From contig NZ_JAHLQG010000047.1 of the NCBI RefSeq assembly GCF_018919065.1, positions 1 through 64,000 of the forward strand: a stretch of 64,000 bases of DNA, read 5' to 3'. This document shows positions 1 through 9,270 of this stretch, piece after piece. The position numbers and the translations under genes were made by a program. Under the pieces are notes generated by a model. The model did no database searches and had not been told where the DNA came from. It saw only the letters and a list, made by a program, of their open reading frames with translations. This DNA is from Blautia sp. MSJ-9. GTDB taxonomy: Bacteria > Bacillota > Clostridia > Lachnospirales > Lachnospiraceae. The stretch's first letter is position 1. Every line of letters starts with the position of its first letter.

Positions 1-33
1 GGTAAAAAATATTTTGTCAAGTTTTTTAAAAAG

Positions 34-59
34 AAAAAAAGCCAGCAAATATGCTGGTT
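34..59 (-). terminator. Rho-independent terminator read leftward
   Basis: An 8-bp stem (40-47 with 52-59, one G-T pair) has a run of seven A on its left side, which becomes a U tract only on the minus strand. No convincing minus-strand gene lies to its right inside the window; the candidate transcript would come from the palindromic element at 194-391 or from its flank. Confidence 0.5.
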
Positions 60-193
60 TGAGTAGTGGTCGAATTTTTGGTACTGCAAAAAATGATAGT
101 GCTAAATCCTAAAGACGGGCCTGTCGTTGCAAGGCGCATTACTGTGAACGAAGTGAGCAGTAACAGCCCGGCAGTCCCATAGCCAGCCAACAG

Positions 194-391
194 GCAGGAA
201 ATATTTTTGTTTTCAGGTGCATTTGCAGTGGGCGTAGTAACTCTTGGTGCGTGGGAATCTGCGTTATTCAAAAATTGCTCACTGTCTGAGCGAAGCGAGT
301 TTGAGCAATTTTTGAATGTTTTTAGCAGATTTCCACACACCTAGAGTTATTAGCCCGCGAAACCGCACCTGAAAACAAAAATATTTCCTGC
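194..391. repeat. Palindromic intergenic element, copy A
   Basis: A perfect 27-bp inverted repeat (194-220 with 365-391) encloses about 144 bp. Nested inside it is a second perfect 16-bp inverted repeat (266-281 with 302-317). The outer eight or nine bases of the arms (CAGGAAAT and its complement), the flanking CATTTGCAG on the left and CGAAACCGC and CGTCCC on the right recur at copy B (11772-11849), while the inner arm sequence differs. No credible gene lies in 1-525; the 104-codon minus-strand frame across it is compositionally unlike the neighbouring genes and spans both palindromes. Confidence 0.85.
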
Positions 392-424
392 CGTCCCCAA
401 ACTTTTTTTGCCCCATGAACCCCA

Positions 425-453
425 TTGACTTTTCCCCTCTTTTTTTTTATATT
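425..453 (+). promoter_or_regulatory. Sigma-A type promoter for the lipid kinase-glnN pair
   Basis: TTGACT at 425-430 and TATATT at 448-453 are separated by 17 bp, about 70 bp before the start codon of the kinase. The spacer is pyrimidine rich. Pattern match only. Confidence 0.55.
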
Positions 454-525
454 ATATAAATAGAATTCCGCGTACCCATAAACCTACGCGTTCAAACTCT
501 GAAAAAGAAGGAGGAATGCATAAAA

Positions 526-1476
526 ATGGATAAGAAAATGCTCTTTGTTTTCAACCCAAAAGCAGGCAAAGGTAAGATCAAAGCAAACCTGCTTGATATA
601 GTGGACATTTTTAATAAAGGCGGTTATGAAGTAATTATCTATTCCACACAGAAACCAAAAGATGCCTACGAGAAAGCCAAAGAATACGAATCCAAAGTAG
701 ATCTTATCGTATGCAGCGGCGGAGACGGGACTCTTGATGAGGTGGTTACCGGAGTAATGGAAAAGAAGAGTTCCATTCCCATCGGATACATTCCGGCAGG
801 AAGCACCAACGACTTTGCAAACAGTCTCTTTATGCCGAAAAGCATGACAGATGCCGCTTCCATGATCATGGAAGAGAAACTTTATCACTGTGACATCGGC
901 AGATTCAATAACCAGAGCTTTACATATATAGCAGCTTTCGGTCTTTTTACAGATGTAGCCTATCAGACAGATCAGGATCTCAAGAATATCCTTGGCCATG
1001 TAGCCTATCTTCTTGAGGGAGTGAAACGCCTTTTTGATATCAAATCATACCATATGAGAATTGAATCCGAAGAATTAACTGTGGAGGATGACTTCATCTT
1101 TGGAATGATCACCAATTCCCGTTCAGTGGGAGGTTTCAAGAACCTTACAGGCAAGAACGTGGATATGAATGACGGACTTTTTGAAGTTACCATGATCACA
1201 AGACCGAAGAATCCGCTGGAATTGCAGGAGATCATGACTGCAATGCTGACAGCAGAGGACAATACAGATCTGATCCATTCTTTTAAATCAGCCAGGGTGA
1301 CCATTACCACAGAAGAACCGGTACCATGGACTCTGGACGGTGAATACGGCGGCAGCCATACACAGGTAGAGATCGAGAACTGCCACGAAGCACTGAATCT
1401 GTATCTTAAAAGTACCAAGAATGAGGAAACCAAAACAATTGGCATTTCCCCGTTAATAAATAAAAAGGAGAAATAA
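526..1476 (+). CDS. Diacylglycerol kinase family lipid kinase (YegS/DagK type)
   Basis: This 316-residue protein belongs to the soluble lipid kinase family that transfers phosphate from ATP to diacylglycerol or a related lipid at the membrane face. The N-terminal NPKAG motif (residues 10-14) and the nucleotide-binding GGDGT loop (65-69, followed by LDEV) are intact, and a late DGE motif near residue 273 fits the C-terminal beta-sandwich. Length is normal for the family. The start follows a strong GGAGG site. The stop codon is one base before the ATG of glutamine synthetase III, so the two are almost certainly co-transcribed. The exact lipid substrate cannot be read from sequence; recycling of diacylglycerol from lipoteichoic acid synthesis is the best-known role of the DgkB branch. 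Confidence 0.9.
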   Translation: MDKKMLFVFNPKAGKGKIKANLLDIVDIFNKGGYEVIIYSTQKPKDAYEKAKEYESKVDLIVCSGGDGTLDEVVTGVMEKKSSIPIGYIPAGSTNDFANSLFMPKSMTDAASMIMEEKLYHCDIGRFNNQSFTYIAAFGLFTDVAYQTDQDLKNILGHVAYLLEGVKRLFDIKSYHMRIESEELTVEDDFIFGMITNSRSVGGFKNLTGKNVDMNDGLFEVTMITRPKNPLELQEIMTAMLTAEDNTDLIHSFKSARVTITTEEPVPWTLDGEYGGSHTQVEIENCHEALNLYLKSTKNEETKTIGISPLINKKEK

Positions 1477-1477
1477 A

Positions 1478-3598
1478 ATGGGTGAGTATATCAATGTAGT
1501 AGAGACTTTTGGATGTGACGTGTTTAATGATTCCGTCATGCAGGCACGACTTCCGAAGAAGATCTACAAAGAATTGAAAAAAACCATAGAAGAGGGCAAA
1601 GAACTGTCTATGGAAATCGCAGATGTAGTAGCACACGAGATGAAAGAATGGGCCATTGAAAAAGGTGCCACACACTACAGCCACTGGTTCCAGCCTCTTA
1701 CAGGCGTGACAGCAGAGAAACACGATGCCTTTATCACAGCTCCGATGGATAATGGCAAGGTTCTGATGTCCTTCTCCGGAAAAGAACTGATTAAAGGTGA
1801 ACCGGATGCATCTTCTTTCCCGTCCGGTGGATTAAGAGCAACTTTTGAGGCAAGAGGATATACAGCGTGGGACTGCACATCACCGGCATTTGTACGCCAT
1901 GATGCAGCAGGTGCAACTCTCTGCATCCCGACCGCATTCTGCTCCTACACAGGAGAAGCCCTTGACCAGAAAACACCGCTGCTTCGTTCTATGGAAGCGA
2001 TCAACACCCAGGCACTCCGCCTGCTCAGACTTTTCGGCAACACAACTTCTAAGAAAGTAACTCCGTCCGTAGGAGCAGAGCAGGAATATTTTCTGGTAGA
2101 CAAAGAGAAATGGCTTCAGAGAAAAGACCTGATCTATACAGGCAGAACACTTTTCGGTGCCATGCCTCCTAAAGGCCAGGAGATGGATGACCATTATTTC
2201 GGAACAATCCGCCAGAGAATTTCCGCATATATGAAAGAGGTAAACGAAGAATGCTGGAAACTGGGCGTACCTGCCAAGACACAGCATAATGAAGTTGCTC
2301 CTGCACAGCATGAACTTGCACCGATCTATGCACCGGTCAACATCGCAGCAGACCAGAACCAGATGATGATGCGTATCCTGAAGAAAGTAGCCAGCCGTCA
2401 CGGAATGCGCTGCCTGCTTCATGAGAAACCATTTGCAGGTGTAAACGGTTCCGGTAAGCACAATAACTGGTCCCTTACCACAGATGACGGGATCAACCTT
2501 CTGGATCCGGGCAAAACACCGCATGACAATATCCAGTTCCTGCTGGTTCTTACCTGTATCCTCAAAGCAGTAGACGAGCATGCAGATCTTCTCCGTGAAT
2601 CAGCAGCAGATGTAGGAAATGACCAGAGACTTGGTGGTCATGAAGCACCTCCAGTTGTAATCTCCGTATTCCTTGGAGAACAGCTTGAGGATGTTCTTGA
2701 GCAGTTAGTCAACACAGGAACAGCAACACACAGCAAGAAAGGAAGCAAACTGGAAACAGGTGTTAAGACACTTCCTGATTTCATGAAAGACGCTACAGAC
2801 CGTAACCGTACTTCACCGTTTGCTTTCACAGGAAATAAATTCGAGTTCCGTATGGTAGGTTCCAGAGATTCCATTTCCGGATGCAACGTAGTCCTGAATA
2901 CCATTACAGCAGAAGCATTTAAGGAAGCATGCGACCGCCTGGAAAATGCACAGGACTTTGACCTGGCAGTACATGACCTGATCAAAGAATACGCAACAGA
3001 ACATCAGAAGATCGTCTTCAACGGAAACGGCTATGCACCGGAATGGGAAGCAGAAGCAAAACGCCGTGGACTTCCGATCCTTCCTACTATGGTAGATGCT
3101 ATTCCTGCACTTACCACAGAGAAATCTGTCAAACTGTTTGAAGCATTTGACGTATTCTCCAGAACAGAGCTGGAATCCCGTGCAGAGATCAAATATGAGA
3201 TTTACTCCAAAGCAATCAACATCGAAGCAAAGACAATGATTGATATTGCAACTAAACAGATCATCCCTGCAGTTATCAGATATACAACTGTACTTGGCGA
3301 GTCCATCAACACAGTTAAGGCAGCAGGCGAGGGCCTGATCGATGTGAGTGTACAGCTTGACCTGCTCAAGAAGGCATCAAAACTTTTAAAGAGCACAAAC
3401 AGCGCCATGAGCAAACTCAGTAAACTGGTTGAGAAGATTCCGGAACATGCAGAGGGACAGGACAGAGCAGTATTCTGCAAAGAGAAAGTCGTACCTGCAA
3501 TGGAAGCTTTACGTGAGCCTGTAGATGAATTGGAAATGATCGTAGATAAGGAAATGTGGCCAATGCCGTCTTATGGAGATCTTGTATTCGAAGTATAA
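1478..3598 (+). CDS. glnN: Glutamine synthetase type III
   Basis: The 706-residue protein makes glutamine from glutamate, ammonia and ATP in the cytoplasm. Its length, about 250 residues more than GSI, and the motifs [11 protein letters not shown] (near residue 198) and [10 protein letters not shown] (near 270) mark it as the large type III enzyme common in Bacteroides and Clostridia. The conserved [10 protein letters not shown] substrate-binding segment lies near 325. The start is one base after the lipid kinase stop, with GGAG just upstream in the kinase 3' end. A terminator follows at 3634-3673. No PII-like gene or glutamine riboswitch is visible nearby, so regulation is not evident from this window. 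Confidence 0.96.
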   Translation: MGEYINVVETFGCDVFNDSVMQARLPKKIYKELKKTIEEGKELSMEIADVVAHEMKEWAIEKGATHYSHWFQPLTGVTAEKHDAFITAPMDNGKVLMSFSGKELIKGEPDASSFPSGGLRATFEARGYTAWDCTSPAFVRHDAAGATLCIPTAFCSYTGEALDQKTPLLRSMEAINTQALRLLRLFGNTTSKKVTPSVGAEQEYFLVDKEKWLQRKDLIYTGRTLFGAMPPKGQEMDDHYFGTIRQRISAYMKEVNEECWKLGVPAKTQHNEVAPAQHELAPIYAPVNIAADQNQMMMRILKKVASRHGMRCLLHEKPFAGVNGSGKHNNWSLTTDDGINLLDPGKTPHDNIQFLLVLTCILKAVDEHADLLRESAADVGNDQRLGGHEAPPVVISVFLGEQLEDVLEQLVNTGTATHSKKGSKLETGVKTLPDFMKDATDRNRTSPFAFTGNKFEFRMVGSRDSISGCNVVLNTITAEAFKEACDRLENAQDFDLAVHDLIKEYATEHQKIVFNGNGYAPEWEAEAKRRGLPILPTMVDAIPALTTEKSVKLFEAFDVFSRTELESRAEIKYEIYSKAINIEAKTMIDIATKQIIPAVIRYTTVLGESINTVKAAGEGLIDVSVQLDLLKKASKLLKSTNSAMSKLSKLVEKIPEHAEGQDRAVFCKEKVVPAMEALREPVDELEMIVDKEMWPMPSYGDLVFEV

Positions 3599-3633
3599 TA
3601 TTATTGTAAAAACGCAGACAGAAATGCTATAAT

Positions 3634-3673
3634 AAAAAGGTCGTGAGTCTAAAAACAGATGAGCGGCCTTTTT
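3634..3673 (+). terminator. Terminator after glnN
   Basis: AAAAAGGTCG pairs with CGGCCTTTTT (one G-T pair) around an 18- to 20-base loop, with the T run at the 3' side. It ends the kinase-glnN transcript. Confidence 0.7.
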
Positions 3674-3798
3674 CTGAAATACAAACTGGACTATAATAGT
3701 CACATAAAGAAGCAATCAGAAAGCGTATTATATGAATGTCTTTCTCTTATTTGCTTCTGATATCTGATAAGGAATAACATAACAAGAAGGAGAACTAA

Positions 3799-4719
3799 AT
3801 GGAAGAACTGAAATTTCTGGAGGAACAGCAGGTATCCCCTGAACTGATAAAGAGAGTAGAAGAATTCCGTACTCAGTACGATGTAGCACCGGAGGTGACC
3901 GGCAGGATTGTGAAACCTTCCATCCCATTTTACGGAAAGGACATTCTGGAAATGGCAATCGCCGGACTACTCAAAGGAGAAAACCTCTTACTTACCGGAC
4001 CGAAAGCAACAGGAAAGAATATTCTTGCAGAAAATCTTGCATACATTTTCAACCGCCCTGCATATAATGTTTCTTTCCATGTGAATACAAACAGCGGCGA
4101 TCTGATCGGAACAGACACTTTCGTGGACAATGAAGTAAAACTTCGCAAGGGAACTATCTATCAGTGTGCAGAATACGGCGGATTCGGAATCCTCGATGAG
4201 ATCAACATGGCAAAGAACGACGCGGTCTCCGTTCTCCATGCAACTCTGGACTACCGTCGTTCCATTGATGTCCCAGGCTATGATAAAATTGACCTCCACC
4301 CTGCAGCCCGTTTTATCGGAACCATGAATTACGGATACGCAGGAACAAAAGAACTCAATGAAGCTCTGGTATCCAGATTTCTGGTCATCGATATGCCCGC
4401 CCAGACTGAAGAATCCCTGGAATTCATTTTCCACCAGATGTTCCCGAATGTAAAAGAAAACGCCAGAACACAATTCATCGGTGTATTTCTGGATCTGCAG
4501 CTCAAAGCCACAAACAGCGAAATATCCACCAAACCGCTGGACCTGCGAGGTCTCCTTGCTGCCATGAAAATCGTAGAGACAGGACTTTCACCGCGAAAAG
4601 CAGTTACCATGGGTGTGGTAAACAAGACTTTTGATATTTTCGAGAAAGAAATCGTGGAAGACGTAGTAAGAACCAGAATTCCGGCAGACTGGACAAGGGA
4701 TGATGTATATGAAAGATGA
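3799..4719 (+). CDS. MoxR-type AAA+ ATPase
   Basis: A 306-residue AAA+ ATPase of the MoxR/NorQ type, which acts as a chaperone or remodelling motor together with a VWA-domain partner. Walker A is GPKATGKN (67-74) and Walker B is GILDEINMA (near 130-138); a sensor-1 segment GTMNYGYAG follows near 174, and an arginine-finger-like VSRFLV near 192. The start has a clear GGAG site. It overlaps the start of the VWA gene by 11 bases, so the two are translationally coupled. The client is unknown; in other bacteria such pairs activate metalloenzymes or act in stress responses. Confidence 0.9.
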   Translation: MEELKFLEEQQVSPELIKRVEEFRTQYDVAPEVTGRIVKPSIPFYGKDILEMAIAGLLKGENLLLTGPKATGKNILAENLAYIFNRPAYNVSFHVNTNSGDLIGTDTFVDNEVKLRKGTIYQCAEYGGFGILDEINMAKNDAVSVLHATLDYRRSIDVPGYDKIDLHPAARFIGTMNYGYAGTKELNEALVSRFLVIDMPAQTEESLEFIFHQMFPNVKENARTQFIGVFLDLQLKATNSEISTKPLDLRGLLAAMKIVETGLSPRKAVTMGVVNKTFDIFEKEIVEDVVRTRIPADWTRDDVYER

Positions 4720-6502
4720 GAAAATCGTAGAAATTGACGATTACCGCCTGGAACTGGAAACCAGAATCCGCAATCTCCTCTGGACAATCAGCGGAGATTA
4801 CACATTAAATATGAAAGTAGACGTTCCCCTGTATCTCCGCTCAAAAGCAATTGCCCTGTATGACGGAATCAAGCAGGGAGCACTTGCAAAATATTATGAT
4901 AAAGATCTGCTGGGCTTATATCTGGTAAAAAAAGTTTTTTGTCAGGCAGGCGAAGGAGAATTGACTACAATTGCACAGCTTTGTGTGGAAGAAGCAATCG
5001 GAGATAAAATCTGTCTGGAGCGCCCGGGAGTCCGGGAAATGCAGAAACAGGCATTTGAAGATATCCTTGATCAGGAATTTGAACAGATGCCGGCATACGG
5101 AGATATTCTTGGCCGCCTGAAAATCGCCATCCTGCGTGACCACCTGCAGAATGGAAACCATCATGTAGAAGAGCGTCTGCGCAAAATCCGCGATATGGTT
5201 TACCAGTCCCGAATTGCCGCAGATACCATGGAACTGATCCGTATCATTGACAGCCTTTACAATACGATCATTGATCCGAACTTTGAGAAAGACCATGGCA
5301 CGCTGGAACAGATCATGGCAGTCACCATGGAAGAACTTTCAGAATACGATTGGGAGGATTTTCTCACAGAAGATCTCTATGAAGAAGTACTGGAAAGTTA
5401 CATTGAGCAGATGGCAAACCGTATCACAGACATGGAAGATACCTCTGTCACGGAAGAAATGGAAAAACAGCGCCAGACAAAACACAAAATTACGATTTTG
5501 ACAGAAGAGGAACTGGAGAAAGCCTACACCTACGTGGAACTGAATTTCGGGAAAACTTACCTTACTCCTGCAGAAGAGAAGCGCATGAATTATCTGATGT
5601 GCCGGGAACTTCACAGAGACTGCAGCCTTTATTTTACAGAAGGAATTCTCAAAAATCCGGTCAAACGAAACTATCAGTACGAATACGCAGTGCGCCTGAA
5701 GAACAAGAACATCTGGCTTTACCATGACAAACACAGGATCGTGAAACAGAACATCGCATCGCTCACAGACCTGTTGCGAAAGACACTGGTGTTGAAAAGT
5801 GAGACACAGGAAGTACTTTCAGACAGAGGCACGATCATCCCATCCAGACTCTGGCGTGTGGGAAGAAGCAGTGAAGCAAATCTGTTCAAAAGAGAACTGA
5901 AATCAGATGCATCCGATTTTGTAGTTGATGTGCTGATCGATGCCAGCGGGTCTCAGATGTCCAGGCAGGGAGACGTGGCATTGCAGGCATATATCATCAG
6001 TGAGGCACTGAGCAATGTAAACCTGCCTCATCGTGTTATGAGTTTCTGTACATTCTGGGATTACACCATTCTTCACAGATTCCGTGAGTACGATGACCCA
6101 CAGTCAGCGAATGAAAATATTTTCAATTATGTGACCTCTTCCAATAACAGAGACGGCCTTGCCATCAAAACTGCAGGATACGGTCTGCTCCAGAGACCGG
6201 AGGAGAAGAAAATCCTTATTGTATTAAGCGATGGGAAACCATACGATGTCATTGTAAACAGGCCACACGCAAAGAACCCGGAACCTTATATGGGAAAATA
6301 TGCAGTCAATGACACTGCAACGGAAGTACGTCATCTGCGAAACCTGGGAGTCAGTGTCCTGGGTGTTTTTGCAGGAGAAGAAAAGGACCTTTCGACGGAA
6401 AAAAAGATATTTGGAAAGGACTTTGCATATATTCGTGATATTTCGAACTTTTCCAGAATTGTCGGACGATATCTGATCAAACAGTTGGATTCTGATGAAT
6501 AA
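4709..6502 (+). CDS. VWA domain protein, partner of the MoxR ATPase
   Basis: About 597 residues. The C-terminal third is a von Willebrand A domain with an intact MIDAS motif DASGS (near residues 411-415), followed by the conserved threonine/aspartate segments (VLSDGKPYD near 510), as in NorD/CobT-like partners of MoxR ATPases. The N-terminal 400 residues are helical, charged and without a recognised domain. Three in-frame ATGs occur at 4700, 4703 and 4709; 4709 is preferred because AAGGGA lies eight bases upstream. The gene overlaps the ATPase end. No signal peptide is present, so it should be cytoplasmic. The pair probably forms one chaperone complex. Confidence 0.85.
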   Translation: MKDEKIVEIDDYRLELETRIRNLLWTISGDYTLNMKVDVPLYLRSKAIALYDGIKQGALAKYYDKDLLGLYLVKKVFCQAGEGELTTIAQLCVEEAIGDKICLERPGVREMQKQAFEDILDQEFEQMPAYGDILGRLKIAILRDHLQNGNHHVEERLRKIRDMVYQSRIAADTMELIRIIDSLYNTIIDPNFEKDHGTLEQIMAVTMEELSEYDWEDFLTEDLYEEVLESYIEQMANRITDMEDTSVTEEMEKQRQTKHKITILTEEELEKAYTYVELNFGKTYLTPAEEKRMNYLMCRELHRDCSLYFTEGILKNPVKRNYQYEYAVRLKNKNIWLYHDKHRIVKQNIASLTDLLRKTLVLKSETQEVLSDRGTIIPSRLWRVGRSSEANLFKRELKSDASDFVVDVLIDASGSQMSRQGDVALQAYIISEALSNVNLPHRVMSFCTFWDYTILHRFREYDDPQSANENIFNYVTSSNNRDGLAIKTAGYGLLQRPEEKKILIVLSDGKPYDVIVNRPHAKNPEPYMGKYAVNDTATEVRHLRNLGVSVLGVFAGEEKDLSTEKKIFGKDFAYIRDISNFSRIVGRYLIKQLDSDE

Positions 6503-6611
6503 ACAGACAAAATAACGCAAAAAAGTGATGTTAGAAAACGCTAACAAGGTAGAAATTTATCAAATCATCACGTCAATACGATAAAGTGTACAAAAATCCA
6601 TTATTTTCACC

Positions 6612-6640
6612 TTGCCTTTTTGTATATATTTCGCTATAAT
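6612..6640 (+). promoter_or_regulatory. Sigma-A type promoter of the OPT transporter
   Basis: TTGCCT at 6612-6617 and a consensus TATAAT at 6635-6640 are spaced by exactly 17 bp, 40 bp upstream of the start codon. This is one of the clearest promoters in the window. Confidence 0.75.
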
Positions 6641-6680
6641 GTGATATGTTTATAAATTAATACAAAAGGGAGAGGAAATC

Positions 6681-8579
6681 ATGAACGAAAACAAAGAGTT
6701 CAAACCGTATATTCCGGCTGACAAGATCACACCGGAATTTACGGTGACATCCATCATCATGGGTGTTATCCTTGCAGTCATCTTCGGTGCAGCCAATGCT
6801 TATCTTGGTCTGCGTGTTGGTATGACTGTATCTGCTTCCATTCCGGCAGCAGTTATTTCCATGGGCGTAATTCGCAAGATCATGAAAAAGAACTCCATTC
6901 TGGAGAGCAACATGGTCCAGACAATCGGTTCAGCCGGTGAATCACTGGCAGCCGGTGCAATTTTCACAATGCCAGCTCTGTTCCTTTGGGCAGAAGAAGG
7001 ACTTTGTGAAATGCCGGGTATCGTGGAAATCACATTAATCGCACTTTGCGGTGGTGTTCTTGGTGTACTTTTTATGGTACCACTTCGTAACGCACTGATC
7101 GTAAAAGAGCATGCAACACTTCTTTATCCTGAAGGAACTGCCTGCGCAGATGTTCTGCTTGCAGGTGAAGAGGGTGGTGCAAACGCTGCGACAGTATTCT
7201 CAGGTATGGGAATCGCAGCGATCTTTAAATTTGTCGTTGACGGTTTAAAGGTAATCCCTGCAGACGTTGCAGTAGCATTTAAAGGATTCAAAGGTGAAAT
7301 TGGTATGGAATGCTATCCTGCACTTCTCGGTGTTGGATATATCGTAGGACCAAGAATCGCATCCTTTATGTTTGTTGGTTCTCTTATTGGCTGGATGGTG
7401 CTGATTCCGGTAATCTGTCTGTTCGGAGCTGATACAGTTATGTATCCCGGAACAGAAACAATTTCTGCTCTTTATGCAGCAGGCGGAGCAGCTAAAATCT
7501 GGAGTACTTATGTAAAATATATCGGAGCAGGAGCTATCGCAACAGGTGGTATTATTTCCCTGATCAAATCCCTGCCTCTGATCATTACAACCTTCCGTGA
7601 TTCCATGAAGAGCATGAAGGGTGGCAAGAATACAAGTACAGAAAGAACTGCACAGGATCTTCCGATGAACGTTATCCTGATCGGTATTGTGGCAATGGTT
7701 GCGATCATCTGGCTTGTTCCGGCTATCCCGGTTAACCCGATCGGTGCGCTGATCATCGTAATCTTCGGCTTCTTCTTTGCAACTGTATCTTCCCGTATGG
7801 TTGGTCTTGTAGGAAGCTCCAACAACCCTGTATCAGGTATGGCTATCGCTACACTTCTGATCGCAACAATGGTTATCAAAGCATCAGGCAAAACAGGTAT
7901 CGACGGAATGAAAGCTGCAATTGCGATCGGTTCCGTAATCTGTATCGTAGCAGCGATCGCAGGTGATACTTCACAGGACTTAAAGACAGGTTATCTTCTT
8001 GGCGCAACTCCTAAGAAACAGCAGATCGGTGAGCTTATCGGTGTTGTTGCTGCCGGTCTTGCTATCGGTGGTGTTCTTTATCTTCTGAACACTGCATGGG
8101 GATACGGAAGTGCAGAAGTACCTGCTCCTCAGGCAACTCTGATGAAGATGATCGTAGAAGGTATCATGGGCGGCAAGCTTCCATGGACACTGGTATTTAT
8201 CGGTGTATTCCTTGCAATTGGTCTGGAAATCTTAAGAATTCCGGTTATGCCATTTGCTATCGGTCTTTACCTTCCAATCTACCTCAACGCTGCTATCATG
8301 ATCGGTGGTGTTGTTCGTATGTTCGTTGACGGAAGAAAGAATGTTGATGATAAGAAAAAAGAAGAACAGGCAACAGACGGTACACTTTACTGTGCAGGTA
8401 TGATCGCAGGTGAAGGTCTTGTAGGTATCCTTCTTGCAATCCTTGCAGTAGTAAACGTAAGCAGTGTATTTGATCTCTCCGGAAGCATTAACCTTGGTAA
8501 TGCAGGCGGCGTGATCCTGATGTTACTTATGATCTTAAGCCTTCTGAAATTCAGTATCTGGAACAAGAAGAAAGCCTGA
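6681..8579 (+). CDS. OPT family oligopeptide transporter
   Basis: A 632-residue integral membrane protein with about 14-16 hydrophobic segments, matching the oligopeptide transporter (OPT) superfamily of proton-coupled importers of small peptides or metal chelates. The N-terminal GAANAYLGLRVGMTV segment and the following NMVQTIGSAGES segment are hallmarks of the bacterial OPT branch. A hydrophilic loop near residues 310-325 and another near 550-565 separate membrane blocks. A strong RBS and its own promoter precede it. It is followed after 24 bases by a PqqD-like gene, which suggests a link with peptide handling. Substrate is not deducible. Confidence 0.93.
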   Translation: MNENKEFKPYIPADKITPEFTVTSIIMGVILAVIFGAANAYLGLRVGMTVSASIPAAVISMGVIRKIMKKNSILESNMVQTIGSAGESLAAGAIFTMPALFLWAEEGLCEMPGIVEITLIALCGGVLGVLFMVPLRNALIVKEHATLLYPEGTACADVLLAGEEGGANAATVFSGMGIAAIFKFVVDGLKVIPADVAVAFKGFKGEIGMECYPALLGVGYIVGPRIASFMFVGSLIGWMVLIPVICLFGADTVMYPGTETISALYAAGGAAKIWSTYVKYIGAGAIATGGIISLIKSLPLIITTFRDSMKSMKGGKNTSTERTAQDLPMNVILIGIVAMVAIIWLVPAIPVNPIGALIIVIFGFFFATVSSRMVGLVGSSNNPVSGMAIATLLIATMVIKASGKTGIDGMKAAIAIGSVICIVAAIAGDTSQDLKTGYLLGATPKKQQIGELIGVVAAGLAIGGVLYLLNTAWGYGSAEVPAPQATLMKMIVEGIMGGKLPWTLVFIGVFLAIGLEILRIPVMPFAIGLYLPIYLNAAIMIGGVVRMFVDGRKNVDDKKKEEQATDGTLYCAGMIAGEGLVGILLAILAVVNVSSVFDLSGSINLGNAGGVILMLLMILSLLKFSIWNKKKA

Positions 8580-8603
8580 TCAGGCGGAGATGATAATATT
8601 TAA

Positions 8604-8969
8604 ATGAGTAAAAAGAAAAAAGAATTACAGATCAATTATCTGGATCTCATTCCTGAGCGCAGTGCACAGCTTCGCTGGCATACTGATATCAGGGGGAGAA
8701 TGGTGCTGGAAATAGAGAATAAGGGCGCGTTTAACACGATTGCCCAGAAGCTGTTTGGAAAACCCAGATATACGAAGATACATCTGGATGACAATGGCAC
8801 ATTTATCTGGCCACTCATAGATGGCAGGAAGACAGTGGAAGATATTGCTGCACTGGTAAAAGACGAATTTGGGGAGAAGGCAGAGCCTTTATATCCAAGG
8901 ATCGTTAAATACTTCCAGATAATGGAGAGTTATCATTTTGTAAATTTTATCAATAAGCCTGGAAAATAA
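8604..8969 (+). CDS. PqqD-like peptide-binding protein
   Basis: This 121-residue cytoplasmic protein has the winged-helix PqqD pattern: GTFIWPLIDGRKTVEDIAAL followed by an amphipathic helix pair. PqqD proteins present precursor peptides to radical-SAM or other RiPP enzymes; stand-alone members of unknown function also occur. No radical-SAM enzyme or precursor peptide is visible nearby. It sits directly behind the OPT peptide transporter and is likely co-transcribed. The RBS (GGAG) is rather far, about 14 bases. The family call is good, the role is unknown. Confidence 0.8.
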   Translation: MSKKKKELQINYLDLIPERSAQLRWHTDIRGRMVLEIENKGAFNTIAQKLFGKPRYTKIHLDDNGTFIWPLIDGRKTVEDIAALVKDEFGEKAEPLYPRIVKYFQIMESYHFVNFINKPGK

Positions 8970-8978
8970 GGTAAGAAT

Positions 8979-9017
8979 AAGAGCGGGAGCAGTCCTATGT
9001 GGATTGCTGCCGTTCTT
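8979..9017 (+). terminator. Hairpin, possible terminator after the PqqD-like gene
   Basis: A 17-base arm (8979-8995) pairs with 9001-9017 with three imperfect positions around a five-base loop. The downstream tract (GTAATTTACGG) is only weakly T rich. The rest of 9018-9177 holds a small CCACTGCGAAGTGG hairpin near 9080 and no gene. Confidence 0.45.
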
Positions 9018-9177
9018 GTAATTTACGGGAAAATAATTACGGCACAGTGATAAAGTGGTATCTTATTTAACCAAATCCACTGCGAAGTGGTTAGTTAGTG
9101 TAGAGCTGCGTAGCAAAACGGATGATTTTATTCACTTAAATTACGGTTTGCTGATTGTGCAGCTTCATGATTTACTT

Positions 9178-9229
9178 TGATCAGAATACCGACAAGTGTC
9201 TGATCATACAGTGGCAGATATACTATAAT
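9178..9229 (+). promoter_or_regulatory. Candidate promoter with overlapping operator for the YitT gene
   Basis: A consensus TATAAT lies at 9224-9229. The expected -35 position (about 9201-9206) falls on the right arm of an inverted repeat, TGATCAGA (9178-9185) and TCTGATCA (9199-9206), with a 13-bp spacer. A regulator binding here would occlude the -35. No regulator gene is adjacent. Confidence 0.4.
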
Positions 9230-9270
9230 CCACTGATCCCTGAGAATATAAAAGATGCAGGAGGAGAAAG

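Noticed and set aside
26-340. 104-codon minus-strand ORF at the left edge
   Set aside because: It runs across both nested palindromes, has no ribosome site or family signature, and its sequence follows from the repeats.
1880-2581. 233-codon minus-strand ORF
   Set aside because: Fully antisense to the well-supported glnN, with cysteine/phenylalanine-rich shadow composition and no RBS.
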